Below, one piece after another: positions 8,368 through 17,221 of a stretch of DNA of 64,000 nucleotides (within the stretch, counting starts at the first letter, position 1; every line of letters begins with the position of its first letter). Under the pieces are notes generated by a model. The model was not told where the DNA came from, did not search any database, and was given only the letters and a program-made list of their open reading frames with translations. Source of the DNA: JAXMHB01 sp046346965 (GTDB lineage Bacteria > Pseudomonadota > Gammaproteobacteria > Xanthomonadales > SZUA-5); NCBI GenBank assembly GCA_046346965.1, contig JAXMHB010000016.1, positions 34,919 through 98,918 on the forward strand, given 5' to 3'. Made by a program: the position numbers and the translations under genes.

Positions 8368-10567
8368 ATCACCGATGATTTCGCGCCCGATTGCGCGGCC
8401 GGTGCCGCCCACGCCGCTGCAGGCCACGCGCGTGGATCTGGAGATCCGCGACCTGCTGGCAACGATCACGCTGACGCAGGACTATGCCAATCGCGAGGCG
8501 CAGCCGATCGAAGTCAGCTACACGTTGGCGATCCCGAGCGGCGCCACGCTGCTCGATCTGCAGGCGGAGATCGGCGAGCGTGTGCTGCGCGGCCAGGTGC
8601 AGCTGCGCGCGCAGGCTGAAGAGCGCTACGAGCAGGCGCTGGCCGAGGGCCATAGCGCCTTCGCCGTGCGCATGGTCGGGCCGGATCTGATCCACATCGC
8701 GCTCGGCAACTTGCTGCCGGGCGAAACGCTGACGCTGCGCATCGTGCTAGGCCAGTGGCTGCACTGGAACGGCGAGCGCGTGCGGCTGACGCTGCCGACC
8801 ACGATCGCCCCGCGCTATGGCGCCTCGCTGCTGCATCCGGCCGATCAGCCAGTGGTCGACGCTGCCATCGAACATCGCTACGCGCTGCAGGGCAGCGTGT
8901 CTGGTCTGCTGGCCGAGGCGGCGATCAGCTCGCCCACGCACAGCTTGCGCGTGCAGGGCGGCGGTGTGCTGCGCTTTGCGCTGGACGCCTGCCTGGATCG
9001 CGATCTGGTCATCGACTGGCACCAGGCCAGTGCGGGCGCGCGTGCGGCCGGGCAGATGGCGGCGGATCTGGACGGCATGCAGGTGGCGAGCATCGCCTTT
9101 GCGGCGCCGCTGCCGGTGGGCACAGCGCGGCCGGTGGTGGCGGAATTGGTGATCGATTGCTCGGGCTCGATGGGCGGCGTGTCGATCGAACAGACGCGCC
9201 AGGCGGTGCGTGCGATCGTCGCCCAACTGAGCCCCGCCGACCGCGTCAATGTGCTGCGCTTCGGCAACCACCAGGAGCTGCTGCTGCGGCGCCCGCAGCC
9301 GGCGACACTGGCGGTGCAGAAGACGCTGTTGCAAGCCGCCGATCTGCTGCAGGCGGATCTGGGCGGCACCGAGCTGCTGGCGGCACTGGAGGCCGGGCTC
9401 GATGATCTGGCGCGGGTGCCGGCGGGGGTGCCGGGCGAGCGCGTGCTGTTCATCATCAGCGACGGCGAAGTGTGGAATCTGCAGGCGGAGGCCTTCCTGG
9501 CACGCTGCCGTGGCGCGGGCGTGCGCGTGTACGCAGTGGCGGTCGGCACGGCGGCGGTCGAAGCCACCTTTGCGCCGCTGACGCGCGCCAGCGGCGGCGC
9601 GCTGGAGCGCGTGCTGCCGGGCGATGCGATGGCGGCGCGCATCGAGCGCCATTTCCAGCGCGTGCGCAGCGGCCCGCTGCAGTCGCTCGGCGTGCGCTGG
9701 CCCGGCGAGGCACGTTGGAGCGAGCTACCGGATGCGATCTATCCCGGCGATGGCGTGCTGCTGAACGCCGGGCTGGCGGGTGTAGAGCCCGGTGCCACGG
9801 CGGTGGTCGAATGGACGCTCGATGGCGAGCCACAGCAGCAGACGGTCACGCTGGCCGGCTCGGCCGACACGGCGCCGTCCACGCTGGCGCGCATGCTGGC
9901 CTACCAGCGCCTGTCACGGCTGGACGCCGAGGCCGCGGGCGCCATGGCAGTGCGTTATCAGCTGATCTGTGAGCAGACGGCAGTCACGCTGGTGCTGGAA
10001 CGTGCGGAGCACGCGCGCGCCGATCAGCTGCCGGAACTGCGACCGGTTAGTCAGATGCTCGCCGCCGGCTGGGGTGGAAGCGCCGATCTGGCGCGGTCGG
10101 CGCCTGCCTGCGCAGCACCGCTGGATCTCGCCGACGCACAGCTCTGCCTGGATGTCAGTGGCAGCACCGGCAGCTTCAGCCCGGTGCTGGCGCCAGCGCC
10201 CGCAGCACGCCCGGCCGGACCGGTGCGGCGCGCGGTGCGCAAACTGATCGACGCCGTCAGCCCCGGCCCCGAGCGCACGCGCGGCATCGCGCCGGTGGTC
10301 GCCACGCCGGCAGATCAGGTGATCGCGGCGATCTGCGCACGTCTGCGCAGCGATCCCGCCCTGATTCAGCGTTTCCGCCGCGGCGAGCTGCGCTACAGCG
10401 ATCTGGCCCTGGCCTTGTCACCGGCCCTGTTCAACTGGCTGGACGATCAGGCCGCGGCGCTGGGCCTGGAACTGGAAGACCCGACGTTCTGGTCGCGCTG
10501 GCTGCCGCAGGCGGCGGCGCTCGGCGAGCCGGCGGCGGCGGAGCTGGCGCGCCTGTTGGCGAGCTGA
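8360..10567 (+). CDS. VIT and von Willebrand A domain protein
   Basis: A 735-residue protein with the inter-alpha-trypsin-inhibitor layout. A VIT domain spans about residues 20-150 (ATITLTQDYANREAQPIEV at its start). A VWA domain begins near 258 with the metal-ion-dependent adhesion motif DCSGSMGG at about 266-273 and a conserved threonine in GGTELL later. A C-terminal helical region shows no known domain. No signal peptide is seen, so a cytoplasmic role, probably in metal-dependent protein binding, is more likely than a surface role. RBS AAGGAGAG lies 5 bases before the ATG, inside the end of merR. MerR-VIT/VWA gene pairs occur in other proteobacteria; their function is not established to my knowledge. 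Confidence 0.9.
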   Translation: MSESPMISRPIARPVPPTPLQATRVDLEIRDLLATITLTQDYANREAQPIEVSYTLAIPSGATLLDLQAEIGERVLRGQVQLRAQAEERYEQALAEGHSAFAVRMVGPDLIHIALGNLLPGETLTLRIVLGQWLHWNGERVRLTLPTTIAPRYGASLLHPADQPVVDAAIEHRYALQGSVSGLLAEAAISSPTHSLRVQGGGVLRFALDACLDRDLVIDWHQASAGARAAGQMAADLDGMQVASIAFAAPLPVGTARPVVAELVIDCSGSMGGVSIEQTRQAVRAIVAQLSPADRVNVLRFGNHQELLLRRPQPATLAVQKTLLQAADLLQADLGGTELLAALEAGLDDLARVPAGVPGERVLFIISDGEVWNLQAEAFLARCRGAGVRVYAVAVGTAAVEATFAPLTRASGGALERVLPGDAMAARIERHFQRVRSGPLQSLGVRWPGEARWSELPDAIYPGDGVLLNAGLAGVEPGATAVVEWTLDGEPQQQTVTLAGSADTAPSTLARMLAYQRLSRLDAEAAGAMAVRYQLICEQTAVTLVLERAEHARADQLPELRPVSQMLAAGWGGSADLARSAPACAAPLDLADAQLCLDVSGSTGSFSPVLAPAPAARPAGPVRRAVRKLIDAVSPGPERTRGIAPVVATPADQVIAAICARLRSDPALIQRFRRGELRYSDLALALSPALFNWLDDQAAALGLELEDPTFWSRWLPQAAALGEPAAAELARLLAS

Positions 10568-10568
10568 G

Positions 10569-10739
10569 CACAGCGGCGCCGCGGGAGCGGCGCCCTCCAG
10601 GGCGCGGCGGATTGCAGCTTTGCGGAGGGCGCCCGTCCCCGGGCGCCTTGGGGCTTTACGGGAGGGCGCCGGTCCTCCGGCGCCTGGGCTGGGATGAGGC
10701 GCCAACCTCCACAGCGGCGCCGCGGGAGCGGCGCCCTCC
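10569..10739. repeat. Direct repeats and twin hairpins between convergent genes
   Basis: A 30-bp sequence beginning CACAGCGGCGCCGCGGGAGC occurs at 10569-10598 and again at 10710-10739. Between them lie two perfect hairpins with 8-bp stems and 4-base loops: GGCGCCCG/CGGGCGCC at 10628-10647 and GGCGCCGG/CCGGCGCC at 10665-10684. This fills the gap between two convergent genes and probably works as a REP-like element and bidirectional terminator. Confidence 0.85.
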
Positions 10740-10747
10740 GGGGCGCG

Positions 10748-11983
10748 TCAGAACCGCACCACGCCCGATACCGAGTAGCTGGTCACCTGATCGGACCAGT
10801 CGGCGGCCAGATCCAGCTGGAAGCGCGGGAAGGCCCAGCCCAAGCCTGCGGTGTAGTGCATCTCGTCGTCGCCGGCCTGGAACAGCGCGCGGTCGATGTC
10901 GACGCTGGTGTCGTTCGGGCCGATGGCGACCAGCGCGTGTTCGGGCTCGCGCCAGAGGCCGGCGCGCAGCGAGAAGGGATGCGCGAACTGGGTGAACACG
11001 TACTCGCCACCGAGGCGGATTTCGGTGCCGTTGCTGACGTCAAGGCGCGTGGCGGCGCCGAAGATGTCGTCGTAATCGTCGGTGAGGCGGCTGTATTCGA
11101 CGTGGTTCACGTCCAGCGCCAGCGCGAAGTTGTCGCTGGGGCGCCAGCTCAGGCCCAGGCCAAAGACGTGCGGCACCTTGAAGCCGGTGTCGAGCACCAC
11201 CAGCGGGTTGCCGGCGGCGTCGAAGTTGCCGGCGCGGTATTCGAAGCTGCCGCCGCGACGGTAGGCGGCGCCGACCGACCAGCGCTCGTTGACTTTCCAC
11301 AGCGCGCCGAGTGTGAAGCTGACATCGTGGTCATCGCCGCGCTGCAGTTGCAGATTGCGGCCGGTGCGGATGGTGTCGGACTTGAGATCGAACTGCGAGT
11401 ACACGAGGCCGAATCCCAGCGAGAACTGCTCGCTGAAGCGATAGGCGCCGGAGGCGCCGTAGTTCACGAGATCAGCCGAGATGCGGGTGGCCTTCACCGG
11501 CAGCGTGCCGATCTGCGCGCCGGCGGCGTTCTGCACGACGATTTCGTCCTGCAGGTAGCCGGTGTCGAAGGCCAGCGGCTGGTGCCGGTACAGCGCCAGC
11601 GCCCAACCGTCGCCGGCGTGGGTGTAGGACAGGAAAGACAGCGCGTCGGTGTTGCTGTCGGCCTCGTCGATGCCGAGGTTGCTGCCGTCGAAGGGGCCGG
11701 TGCGGAAGCTGCCGCCCGAGGCGAAGGGCGTGCTGTAGTCGGTGTGGCGATATTCCAGCGCGATCTCGGAGGCCGCCAGGATGGTCAGACCCGCCGGGTT
11801 GGTGTAGGCCGCGGTGGCGTCGTCGGCCAGACCGAGGAAGGCGCCGCCCATGCCCAGCGCGCGCGCGCCGGGGTTGGCGAAGTTGAACTGGATGCCGGCG
11901 TTGACCTCATCCGAGGTGATCGCCAGCGCCGGGCTGGCGGCGGCGGCGAGGACGAGGGCAAGGCTCAGGCGGGACAGGCGCAT
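10748..11983 (-). CDS. FadL/OmpP1-like outer-membrane porin
   Basis: A 411-residue outer-membrane beta-barrel of the OmpP1/FadL/TodX family, which takes up long-chain fatty acids or other hydrophobic compounds. Evidence: a signal peptide (RLSLALVLAAAASPALA), the family hallmark YTNPAGLT near residue 63, GARALGMGGAF just before it, many amphipathic strands, and a terminal phenylalanine (VSGVVRF) as recognised by the BAM machinery. The start at 11983 is preferred over an ATG 24 bases upstream because GGAGA lies 6 bases before it and the signal peptide begins there. It is convergent with the VIT/VWA gene. The substrate is not deducible. Confidence 0.9.
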   Translation of the reverse strand: MRLSRLSLALVLAAAASPALAITSDEVNAGIQFNFANPGARALGMGGAFLGLADDATAAYTNPAGLTILAASEIALEYRHTDYSTPFASGGSFRTGPFDGSNLGIDEADSNTDALSFLSYTHAGDGWALALYRHQPLAFDTGYLQDEIVVQNAAGAQIGTLPVKATRISADLVNYGASGAYRFSEQFSLGFGLVYSQFDLKSDTIRTGRNLQLQRGDDHDVSFTLGALWKVNERWSVGAAYRRGGSFEYRAGNFDAAGNPLVVLDTGFKVPHVFGLGLSWRPSDNFALALDVNHVEYSRLTDDYDDIFGAATRLDVSNGTEIRLGGEYVFTQFAHPFSLRAGLWREPEHALVAIGPNDTSVDIDRALFQAGDDEMHYTAGLGWAFPRFQLDLAADWSDQVTSYSVSGVVRF

Positions 11984-12056
11984 GGGGGTCTCCGATGTCT
12001 GCTTCACAGTAGGTTAAATTTACCACGCGAGCGAACGTCCGCCGGGGCCGCCCTGG

Positions 12057-14018
12057 TCACACCCACCAATGCGCACCGACCAGCAGGTGCAGTCCGGCGA
12101 GCAGCCCGCTGAGCGCGGCCAGCGACACCCCGGCCGGCTGCAGGCGCTCGATCTGCGCCGGCGGCAGCACGCCGCGCGCCTGCGCCAGTGGCAGCGACGC
12201 GTACAAGCCGGCGGCGATCAGCGCCAGCGCCGGCAGCAGATCGCCGACGATCAGCCCGGCGAGCAGGCGCCAGACGCCAAAGACCGCCAGCAGCAGACCG
12301 GCATAGGGCAGCAGCGGGCGACTGCGATCGTAGGTGCGCGCCACGCCCGCCCGCTCGGCCTGCGCCCGCACCCACGCGGGACGCGCCTGCGCCAGGCACA
12401 GCGCGGCGGCGAGCAGCCCCCACAGCAGCATCGGCACGCGCGCGAGCAGCCCGGTGGACGCCACGGGTCCCGGCGCCGCAGCGGAGCCGGTACTCGGCTG
12501 CAGGGCGCCGTCGACGCGCGCCACGCCGATCCCCTTGGCCACCGCCAGCGGGCCGATGTGCGCGGCGACGATGCGCAGGATCGGCGCGTCCACCGCCTCG
12601 GCTTCCTCGCCGCGATAGCTGCCGAGCTTCTCGCCGCTGCTGGCATCGCGGATATCGCCCTCGATCTGCTTGCGCAGCTGCATGCGCCCAATACGGCCGG
12701 TGACTTCGGCGATCACCGTCCAACGGCCGTCATCATCGCTGTCACCGAGTGCGCGGCCGAGCTTGGACTCGATCTCGGCGATGGCTGCTTCGACCTCGGG
12801 ATCGTAGATCGCCGCCACCGGCAGACCGCTGATCGTGGTGGCGAAGGGGAAATCGCCGACTTTGAAGCGATAGCCCATCAGATTGTCGGTCTCGATGCGG
12901 ATCAGCTGCCCTTCGAGCGCCTGCGGATGGGTGGGGTCGAAGCCGCGCACGGTGGTGTACTGGCGCTCCATGTCCGGCCAGGCCGCGCGCGCCGACACCG
13001 TCATGCGCTGGTAGTAGCGCGCCAGACCCTCGGCACTGTGGGTGTCGGCATCGGCGGCCGCGCGCAGCCAGTCGCGGGTGCGCAGCGCCAGCGCGCCGAA
13101 CTCGCGATCACTCTCCGCCGCCAGCGTCACCCGCAGACTCTCATCGAGCAGCCCCATGGCCGCGCGCGCCGGCTCCTCGCTGGCATCGGCCGCGGCAGCT
13201 GCGTCGACCAGCGCCTGCACGGCTGCCAGCAGGCGAGCGCGCGTCTGTGCTTGCAGCGTTTCCAGCCGCTCACGGAAGGCGGCCGGCAGCGGCGGGTCGC
13301 GCGTTTCGCCCAGCCGCGCACCAGTGGCTTGGTACAGGCCCAGCGTTTTCGGCAGGCCAAAGGCATTGCTGAGCGCCGAGCGCTCGCTGCGGTAGCGGGC
13401 GTAGTCGATCGCCTGTTCCTGCTCCCAGCCGGCATAGTCCTCGGTATCGCGCGCAAAGGCCGATTCCAAGGCCGCCAGTTCGGCCGCCGCGTCGGCGGCG
13501 CCGACCAGTTGTTCGAACGATGCGGCGACGCGGTCGATACGGCGGCTGAGATCGGCGACGCTGGGCGCCGGCAGCGCGGACTGCGCCTGCCGCAAACTGG
13601 CAATCGACTCGCGCAGATCGCTGACCGCCGCCTCGCGACTGTTGGGCGACAGATCGGGGTCGTGCAACTGCCGGCGCAAGCCGTCCCAGCGCTGCTCGAG
13701 CACGTCCACGCCCGCCGCCAGGCGTGCCACGTCCTCGATTTGGGCATAGCGCTGGAACTCGGCGCGCGCAGTCTGCAGCGCGTTGCGGTAGCGCTCGACC
13801 TGCTGCATCGACAAGCGCGGCTGGTAGTCCGTGAGCATCTGCTCCAGATCAGCGGCCTGGCCGGCGAAAGTCACCCGGTTGTGCACCTGAGCCTGCAGGT
13901 CTTCCAGCGCCGTCTCCACGCGCCGGGTGGCGGTGGCGGCATCCGGCAAGGATTGCGCCGGCAGCCGGGCGGCGCCGAGCAGCAGCAGGACGAGCAGACA
14001 CAGACAGCGGTAGATCAT
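12057..14018 (-). CDS. Large helical membrane protein of unknown function
   Basis: A 653-residue protein that I do not recognise. It has a signal peptide or N-terminal anchor (MIYRCLCLLVLLLLGAARL), then about 370 residues of Gln/Ala/Arg-rich, probably coiled-coil helix. A mixed region follows (about 400-510, with FDPTHPQ and RFKVGDFPFATT). The end carries several hydrophobic segments: about 535-560, 590-635 and the last 30 residues. The layout suggests a periplasmic helical domain on a multi-pass anchor. The start at 14018 puts the hydrophobic segment at the N-terminus; an upstream ATG would add 33 Arg-rich residues with no parallel. It is divergent from the HAD gene across a short gap. Confidence 0.75.
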   Translation of the reverse strand: MIYRCLCLLVLLLLGAARLPAQSLPDAATATRRVETALEDLQAQVHNRVTFAGQAADLEQMLTDYQPRLSMQQVERYRNALQTARAEFQRYAQIEDVARLAAGVDVLEQRWDGLRRQLHDPDLSPNSREAAVSDLRESIASLRQAQSALPAPSVADLSRRIDRVAASFEQLVGAADAAAELAALESAFARDTEDYAGWEQEQAIDYARYRSERSALSNAFGLPKTLGLYQATGARLGETRDPPLPAAFRERLETLQAQTRARLLAAVQALVDAAAAADASEEPARAAMGLLDESLRVTLAAESDREFGALALRTRDWLRAAADADTHSAEGLARYYQRMTVSARAAWPDMERQYTTVRGFDPTHPQALEGQLIRIETDNLMGYRFKVGDFPFATTISGLPVAAIYDPEVEAAIAEIESKLGRALGDSDDDGRWTVIAEVTGRIGRMQLRKQIEGDIRDASSGEKLGSYRGEEAEAVDAPILRIVAAHIGPLAVAKGIGVARVDGALQPSTGSAAAPGPVASTGLLARVPMLLWGLLAAALCLAQARPAWVRAQAERAGVARTYDRSRPLLPYAGLLLAVFGVWRLLAGLIVGDLLPALALIAAGLYASLPLAQARGVLPPAQIERLQPAGVSLAALSGLLAGLHLLVGAHWWV

Positions 14019-14176
14019 GGCAGCACCCCAGGGTGGTGGACGGTGGCTGCAGCCTGCCGGGCGCCCGGCTGACACGCTGGAAAGTCCCCGGAGCGCACGC
14101 TGACGCCGAGCTGACATGGCGCAATTTCAAGGACTTGCACCTATGCTCGGGCGCTTTACTGGCAGGAGTGACGGGC

Positions 14177-14884
14177 ATGCTCGAACTGGTCGCCTTTGAC
14201 GCCGACGACACCCTTTGGCACAGCGAGATCTACTTTCAACAGGCGCACGCCGAGTTTGAACGCATCCTCGGTGCCTATCTGGATCTGGCCGACGCCCAGG
14301 TGCACGAGCGTCTGCTGGCGGTGGAGCGGCGCAACATCAAGCTGTTCGGCTACGGCGCCAAGGGCATGACGCTGTCACTGATCGAGACCGCGATCGAACT
14401 CACCGAGGCGCGCATCAGCAGCCGCGACATCCGTGCGCTGCTGGATCTCGGCAAATCGGTGCTGACCCATCCGGTCGAGCTGCTGCCGGATGTGCGCGAG
14501 ACGGTGCAAGCGGTGCTGGCCGACTATCGCGTGGTGCTGATCACCAAGGGCGATCTGTTCCATCAGGAGGCCAAGGTGCGCGATTCCGGGCTGGCCGAGT
14601 TGTTCCACCGCATCGAAATCGTGTCGGAGAAGGACGTCGCTACCTATGCGCGGCTGCTGGAGGAGTTCGGTCTGCCGGCGGACCGCTTCGCCATGGTCGG
14701 CAACTCGCTGCGCTCGGATATCGAACCGGTGCTGGCACTGGGCGGCGCCGGCGTGCACGTACCCTATGCCGTGACCTGGGCGCTGGAGCGCGAGCACGCG
14801 GTCGATCCCGGCGCGCGCCGGCTGCGGGTGGTCGAGCGCATGGCCGAGGTGCCGGCGGCGCTGCACGCGCTGGCCCACGGTTGA
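14177..14884 (+). CDS. HAD-superfamily phosphatase, subfamily IA
   Basis: A 235-residue haloacid dehalogenase-type hydrolase. Motif I is FDADDTLWHSE (nucleophile D8, general acid D10), motif II is LITKGD near 118, the motif III lysine is in SEKD near 145, and motif IV is MVGNSLRSDIEP near 172. This pattern, with DADDTLW rather than DxDGTL, resembles YjjG-like house-cleaning nucleotidases. The start is set by AGGAG 8 bases upstream of ATG 14177; the frame is open further up but without a ribosome site. The substrate is unknown. Confidence 0.88.
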   Translation: MLELVAFDADDTLWHSEIYFQQAHAEFERILGAYLDLADAQVHERLLAVERRNIKLFGYGAKGMTLSLIETAIELTEARISSRDIRALLDLGKSVLTHPVELLPDVRETVQAVLADYRVVLITKGDLFHQEAKVRDSGLAELFHRIEIVSEKDVATYARLLEEFGLPADRFAMVGNSLRSDIEPVLALGGAGVHVPYAVTWALEREHAVDPGARRLRVVERMAEVPAALHALAHG

Positions 14885-14992
14885 GTTGTGCGTCCACGGC
14901 GACTCCGGCGTTTCTGTCAGCGCTGCACGGGCTCCCCCGCCAACGCAGCCACCGACGCAGCCGCGCCGGTGTACCGCAACGACGGAGTACGC

Positions 14993-15178
14993 ATGAACAA
15001 GCCATTGCAAAGCTCGAAGTGGTCTGTGCTGGCATTCGCGCTGGCGCTGGGCGCGGGCGTCGGCGCCCAGGCCGCGATCAACTGCGATCAGCAGTTCAAA
15101 CAATGCCTGGCGGATGGCCATACGCCGAAGACGATGTGTCTGGCCGAACTGCGCGAATGTCGCGCCGGCAATCCCTGA
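14993..15178 (+). CDS. Small secreted four-cysteine protein
   Basis: A 61-residue protein with a signal peptide of about 28 residues (VLAFALALGAGVGAQA then AINC). The mature peptide is only about 33 residues and has four cysteines in the pattern C-x6-C-x10-C-x6-C, as in a small disulphide-bonded helical hairpin. GGAG stands 7 bases before the ATG. It is followed by a strong terminator, so it looks like the end of its transcript. No family is recognised. Confidence 0.7.
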   Translation: MNKPLQSSKWSVLAFALALGAGVGAQAAINCDQQFKQCLADGHTPKTMCLAELRECRAGNP

Positions 15179-15185
15179 GCACGGC

Positions 15186-15216
15186 GACGCGCGGCGAGCC
15201 CCGCCGCGCGTCTTTA
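15186..15216 (+). terminator. Strong intrinsic terminator
   Basis: A perfect 11-bp stem GACGCGCGGCG / CGCCGCGCGTC with a 5-base loop, followed by TTTA. It starts 8 bases after the stop of the small cysteine-rich gene. Confidence 0.85.
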
Positions 15217-15225
15217 GCCTCCGCC

Positions 15226-15654
15226 ATGATTCGACGTTTCCCCGGCTTCGCGGTGCCGCTGTTGGCGATCCTCGGCTATCTGCTGGGCGCCTACGGTCCA
15301 GGACTCTGGCGCGCCGCCAACGCCGCCTGGTTCGCCGTCGACAACGACACCCTGCTGGCTCGCGCCGGTGGCGCGCCGCTGCTGATTTCCACCCGCGACT
15401 GCCCCTGGTGCGCCCAGGCGCGCGCCTGGCTGCGCGCGCACCGGATCAACCACATCGACTGCGTGGTCGACCAGCTGCCGCAGGGGCGCGCCATACTCGC
15501 CGCCGCCGGCAGCGATCGCGTGCCGCAGCTGATCCTCAGTGCGCAGCGCGTCTACGGTTTCGATCCGGCCGCCTACGCCGTGGCCTTGCAGCCGCCGATC
15601 GTCGTGCCTGCTGGTGCGCCGTCCTGGGGCTGCCAGCGCGTGCGCTGGGGCTGA
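15226..15654 (+). CDS. Membrane-anchored glutaredoxin-like protein
   Basis: A 142-residue protein with one N-terminal hydrophobic anchor (residues 8-24) and a thioredoxin-fold domain. The redox motif is CPWC near residue 64, preceded by LLISTRD. A cis-proline is in the DRVPQLIL segment, as in glutaredoxins. Topology suggests a periplasmic or membrane-proximal disulphide exchanger. The ATG lies 10 bases after the terminator and has no clear Shine-Dalgarno. The preceding gene encodes a tiny four-cysteine exported protein, which could be a client, but that is speculation. GlrX-like domains with CPWC also occur in glutathione-independent thiol proteins. Confidence 0.78.
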   Translation: MIRRFPGFAVPLLAILGYLLGAYGPGLWRAANAAWFAVDNDTLLARAGGAPLLISTRDCPWCAQARAWLRAHRINHIDCVVDQLPQGRAILAAAGSDRVPQLILSAQRVYGFDPAAYAVALQPPIVVPAGAPSWGCQRVRWG

Positions 15655-15731
15655 ACGTCGGCGCCGGGCGCCCCTCGTCACTGTCATCGAAGCTGGGCAG
15701 AATGGCGGGCCCTGCAGCTGATGATGTCCCG

Positions 15732-16217
15732 ATGTTCGAACTTGCACCCTACACGCCCGCGACCAAGGCCGAGCTGTACGCGCATCTGCTGGACCAGGCC
15801 ACGCATCTGCTGGCCGATGAGTCAGACCGCATTGCCAATGCGGCCAATTTTTCCGCGCTGCTGTATCACGCGCTGCCCGATGTGAACTGGGTGGGTTTCT
15901 ATTTCTTCGACGGCCGCGAGCTGGTCGTCGGTCCCTTCCAGGGCAAGCCGGCCTGCGTGCGCATCGCGATCGGCCGCGGCGTCTGCGGCACGGCGGCACA
16001 GACGCGCAGCACCCAGCTGGTGCCCGATGTGCATGCCTTTCCCGGCCATATCGCCTGCGATTCGGCCTCGCGCTCGGAGATCGTGATTCCGCTGCTGCAA
16101 GGTGAGACACTGATCGGCGTGCTGGACATCGACAGTCCGCTGCCGGGGCGCTTCGACAGCGAGGACCAACAGGGTCTGGAGGCGCTGGCGCAGTGCTTTT
16201 TGAACGCTGGCCGCTGA
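15732..16217 (+). CDS. msrC: Free methionine-(R)-sulfoxide reductase (GAF domain)
   Basis: A 161-residue single GAF domain matching fRMsr, which reduces free methionine-R-sulfoxide with thioredoxin. The three family cysteines are in place: GPFQGKPAC, GRGVCGTAA and GHIACDSASRSEIV. NWVGFYF and VLDIDSP are further signatures. Length agrees with the E. coli enzyme (165). The ATG at 15732 is chosen because it gives the usual N-terminus; another ATG 30 bases upstream would add ten residues, and neither has a good ribosome site. It is not obviously in an operon, though it lies 42 bases before the TfoX-C gene in the same direction. Confidence 0.93.
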   Translation: MFELAPYTPATKAELYAHLLDQATHLLADESDRIANAANFSALLYHALPDVNWVGFYFFDGRELVVGPFQGKPACVRIAIGRGVCGTAAQTRSTQLVPDVHAFPGHIACDSASRSEIVIPLLQGETLIGVLDIDSPLPGRFDSEDQQGLEALAQCFLNAGR

Positions 16218-16259
16218 TCCCGGTCTGAGCCGCCACCCACAGTCACCCCAGGACGACGC

Positions 16260-16658
16260 ATGGCACCCAGCGAAAAAATCCGCAACGTCGGCCCCAAGAG
16301 CGCAGCCTGGCTGCGGCAGGTGGGCATCCGTACCGAAGAAGATCTGCGCAAGCTCGGCGCCGTCGAGGCCTACCGGCGCGTCAAGGTCGCCGGCTTCAAG
16401 CCCACGCTGAATCTGCTGTATTCGATGGCGGGCGCCGAGGATGACTGCCACTGGACGCAACTGAGCGCCGAGCGCAAAGCCGCGCTGGTGCTGGCGGCGG
16501 ACGCCATCGATCAGGAAATGGCCGCGCGCAAGACCGCCAAGCGGCTGGGACAGAGCCCCGGGGTCGGCCAGTCGATCGTCGACAAGGCGCTGAATTTCGT
16601 CGAGCCGGTCGACACCGAAGCCGCGAGCGGCGGCGGCGGTGGTGGTGGCGACGAGTAA
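16260..16658 (+). CDS. TfoX C-terminal-domain protein
   Basis: A 132-residue protein whose first 85 residues form the helix-hairpin-helix-like TfoX/Sxy C-terminal domain: IRNVGPKSAAWLRQVGI, then TEEDLRKLGAVEAY and FKPTLNLLYSMAGAED. Stand-alone copies lack the N-terminal domain of the competence regulator Sxy, and their function is uncertain. The C-terminus is a linker ending in a run of seven glycines encoded by G-rich triplets. These G-rich codons overlap the start of the next gene by 20 bases in another frame. Confidence 0.85.
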   Translation: MAPSEKIRNVGPKSAAWLRQVGIRTEEDLRKLGAVEAYRRVKVAGFKPTLNLLYSMAGAEDDCHWTQLSAERKAALVLAADAIDQEMAARKTAKRLGQSPGVGQSIVDKALNFVEPVDTEAASGGGGGGGDE

Positions 16659-17151
16659 GCGGACGCTGCGACGAGCGCTGCTGCTGGCGCTGCTGCTGGC
16701 CGTGGTCGGCTGCACCAGCGCACCACCGCGACCAGCGCCGGCGCCGCGCCCACCGACCTTTGCCCCCGGCAGCGCCACGCTATCGGATCTCGCCTTCCGT
16801 GCGCTGGGCCTGGTCGGCACGCCCTACCAGCGTGCTGGCGCCGATCCGGCGATCGGCTTCGATTGCTCCGGCTTCGTCGTCTATCTGTATCGCGATGTGC
16901 TCGGCCTGCGCCTGCCGCGCACCACCGGCGAGCTCTACCGGATGCCCGCCAGCGCGCCGCGCCAGAGCGCGCTGCGCACCGGCGATCTGGTGTTTTTCGA
17001 CACCGGCGGCCGCGGCGTCTCGCATGTAGGCGTGTACGTGGGCGAGGGCCGCTTCGTCCACGCGCCGAATGCCGGCGGACGCGTGCGCCTCGACCGCCTG
17101 GACGACAGCTACTGGCGTCCGCGCTACCTCGGCGCGCGCCGGCTGCAGTAG
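16639..17151 (+). CDS. NlpC/P60 family lipoprotein endopeptidase
   Basis: A 170-residue cell-wall hydrolase that cuts peptide cross-bridges in peptidoglycan. A lipobox LAVVGC gives a lipid-modified cysteine near residue 25, followed by a Pro-rich linker. The NlpC/P60 domain has catalytic Cys in FDCSGFV, His in SHVGVYVG and a third polar site in VHAPN. This matches the Spr/NlpC group in length. The start used is GTG 16639 inside the end of the TfoX-C gene; a second GTG at 16642 is equally possible. It is probably anchored to the periplasmic face of the outer membrane. Confidence 0.92.
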   Translation: MVVATSKRTLRRALLLALLLAVVGCTSAPPRPAPAPRPPTFAPGSATLSDLAFRALGLVGTPYQRAGADPAIGFDCSGFVVYLYRDVLGLRLPRTTGELYRMPASAPRQSALRTGDLVFFDTGGRGVSHVGVYVGEGRFVHAPNAGGRVRLDRLDDSYWRPRYLGARRLQ

Positions 17152-17221
17152 GGAAGCACGGAGAAGCGGGGCGAGGGGAAGGGGTCGGGGGACTGGCACT
17201 GCAGCAGTTGCGTGGCTCTGC

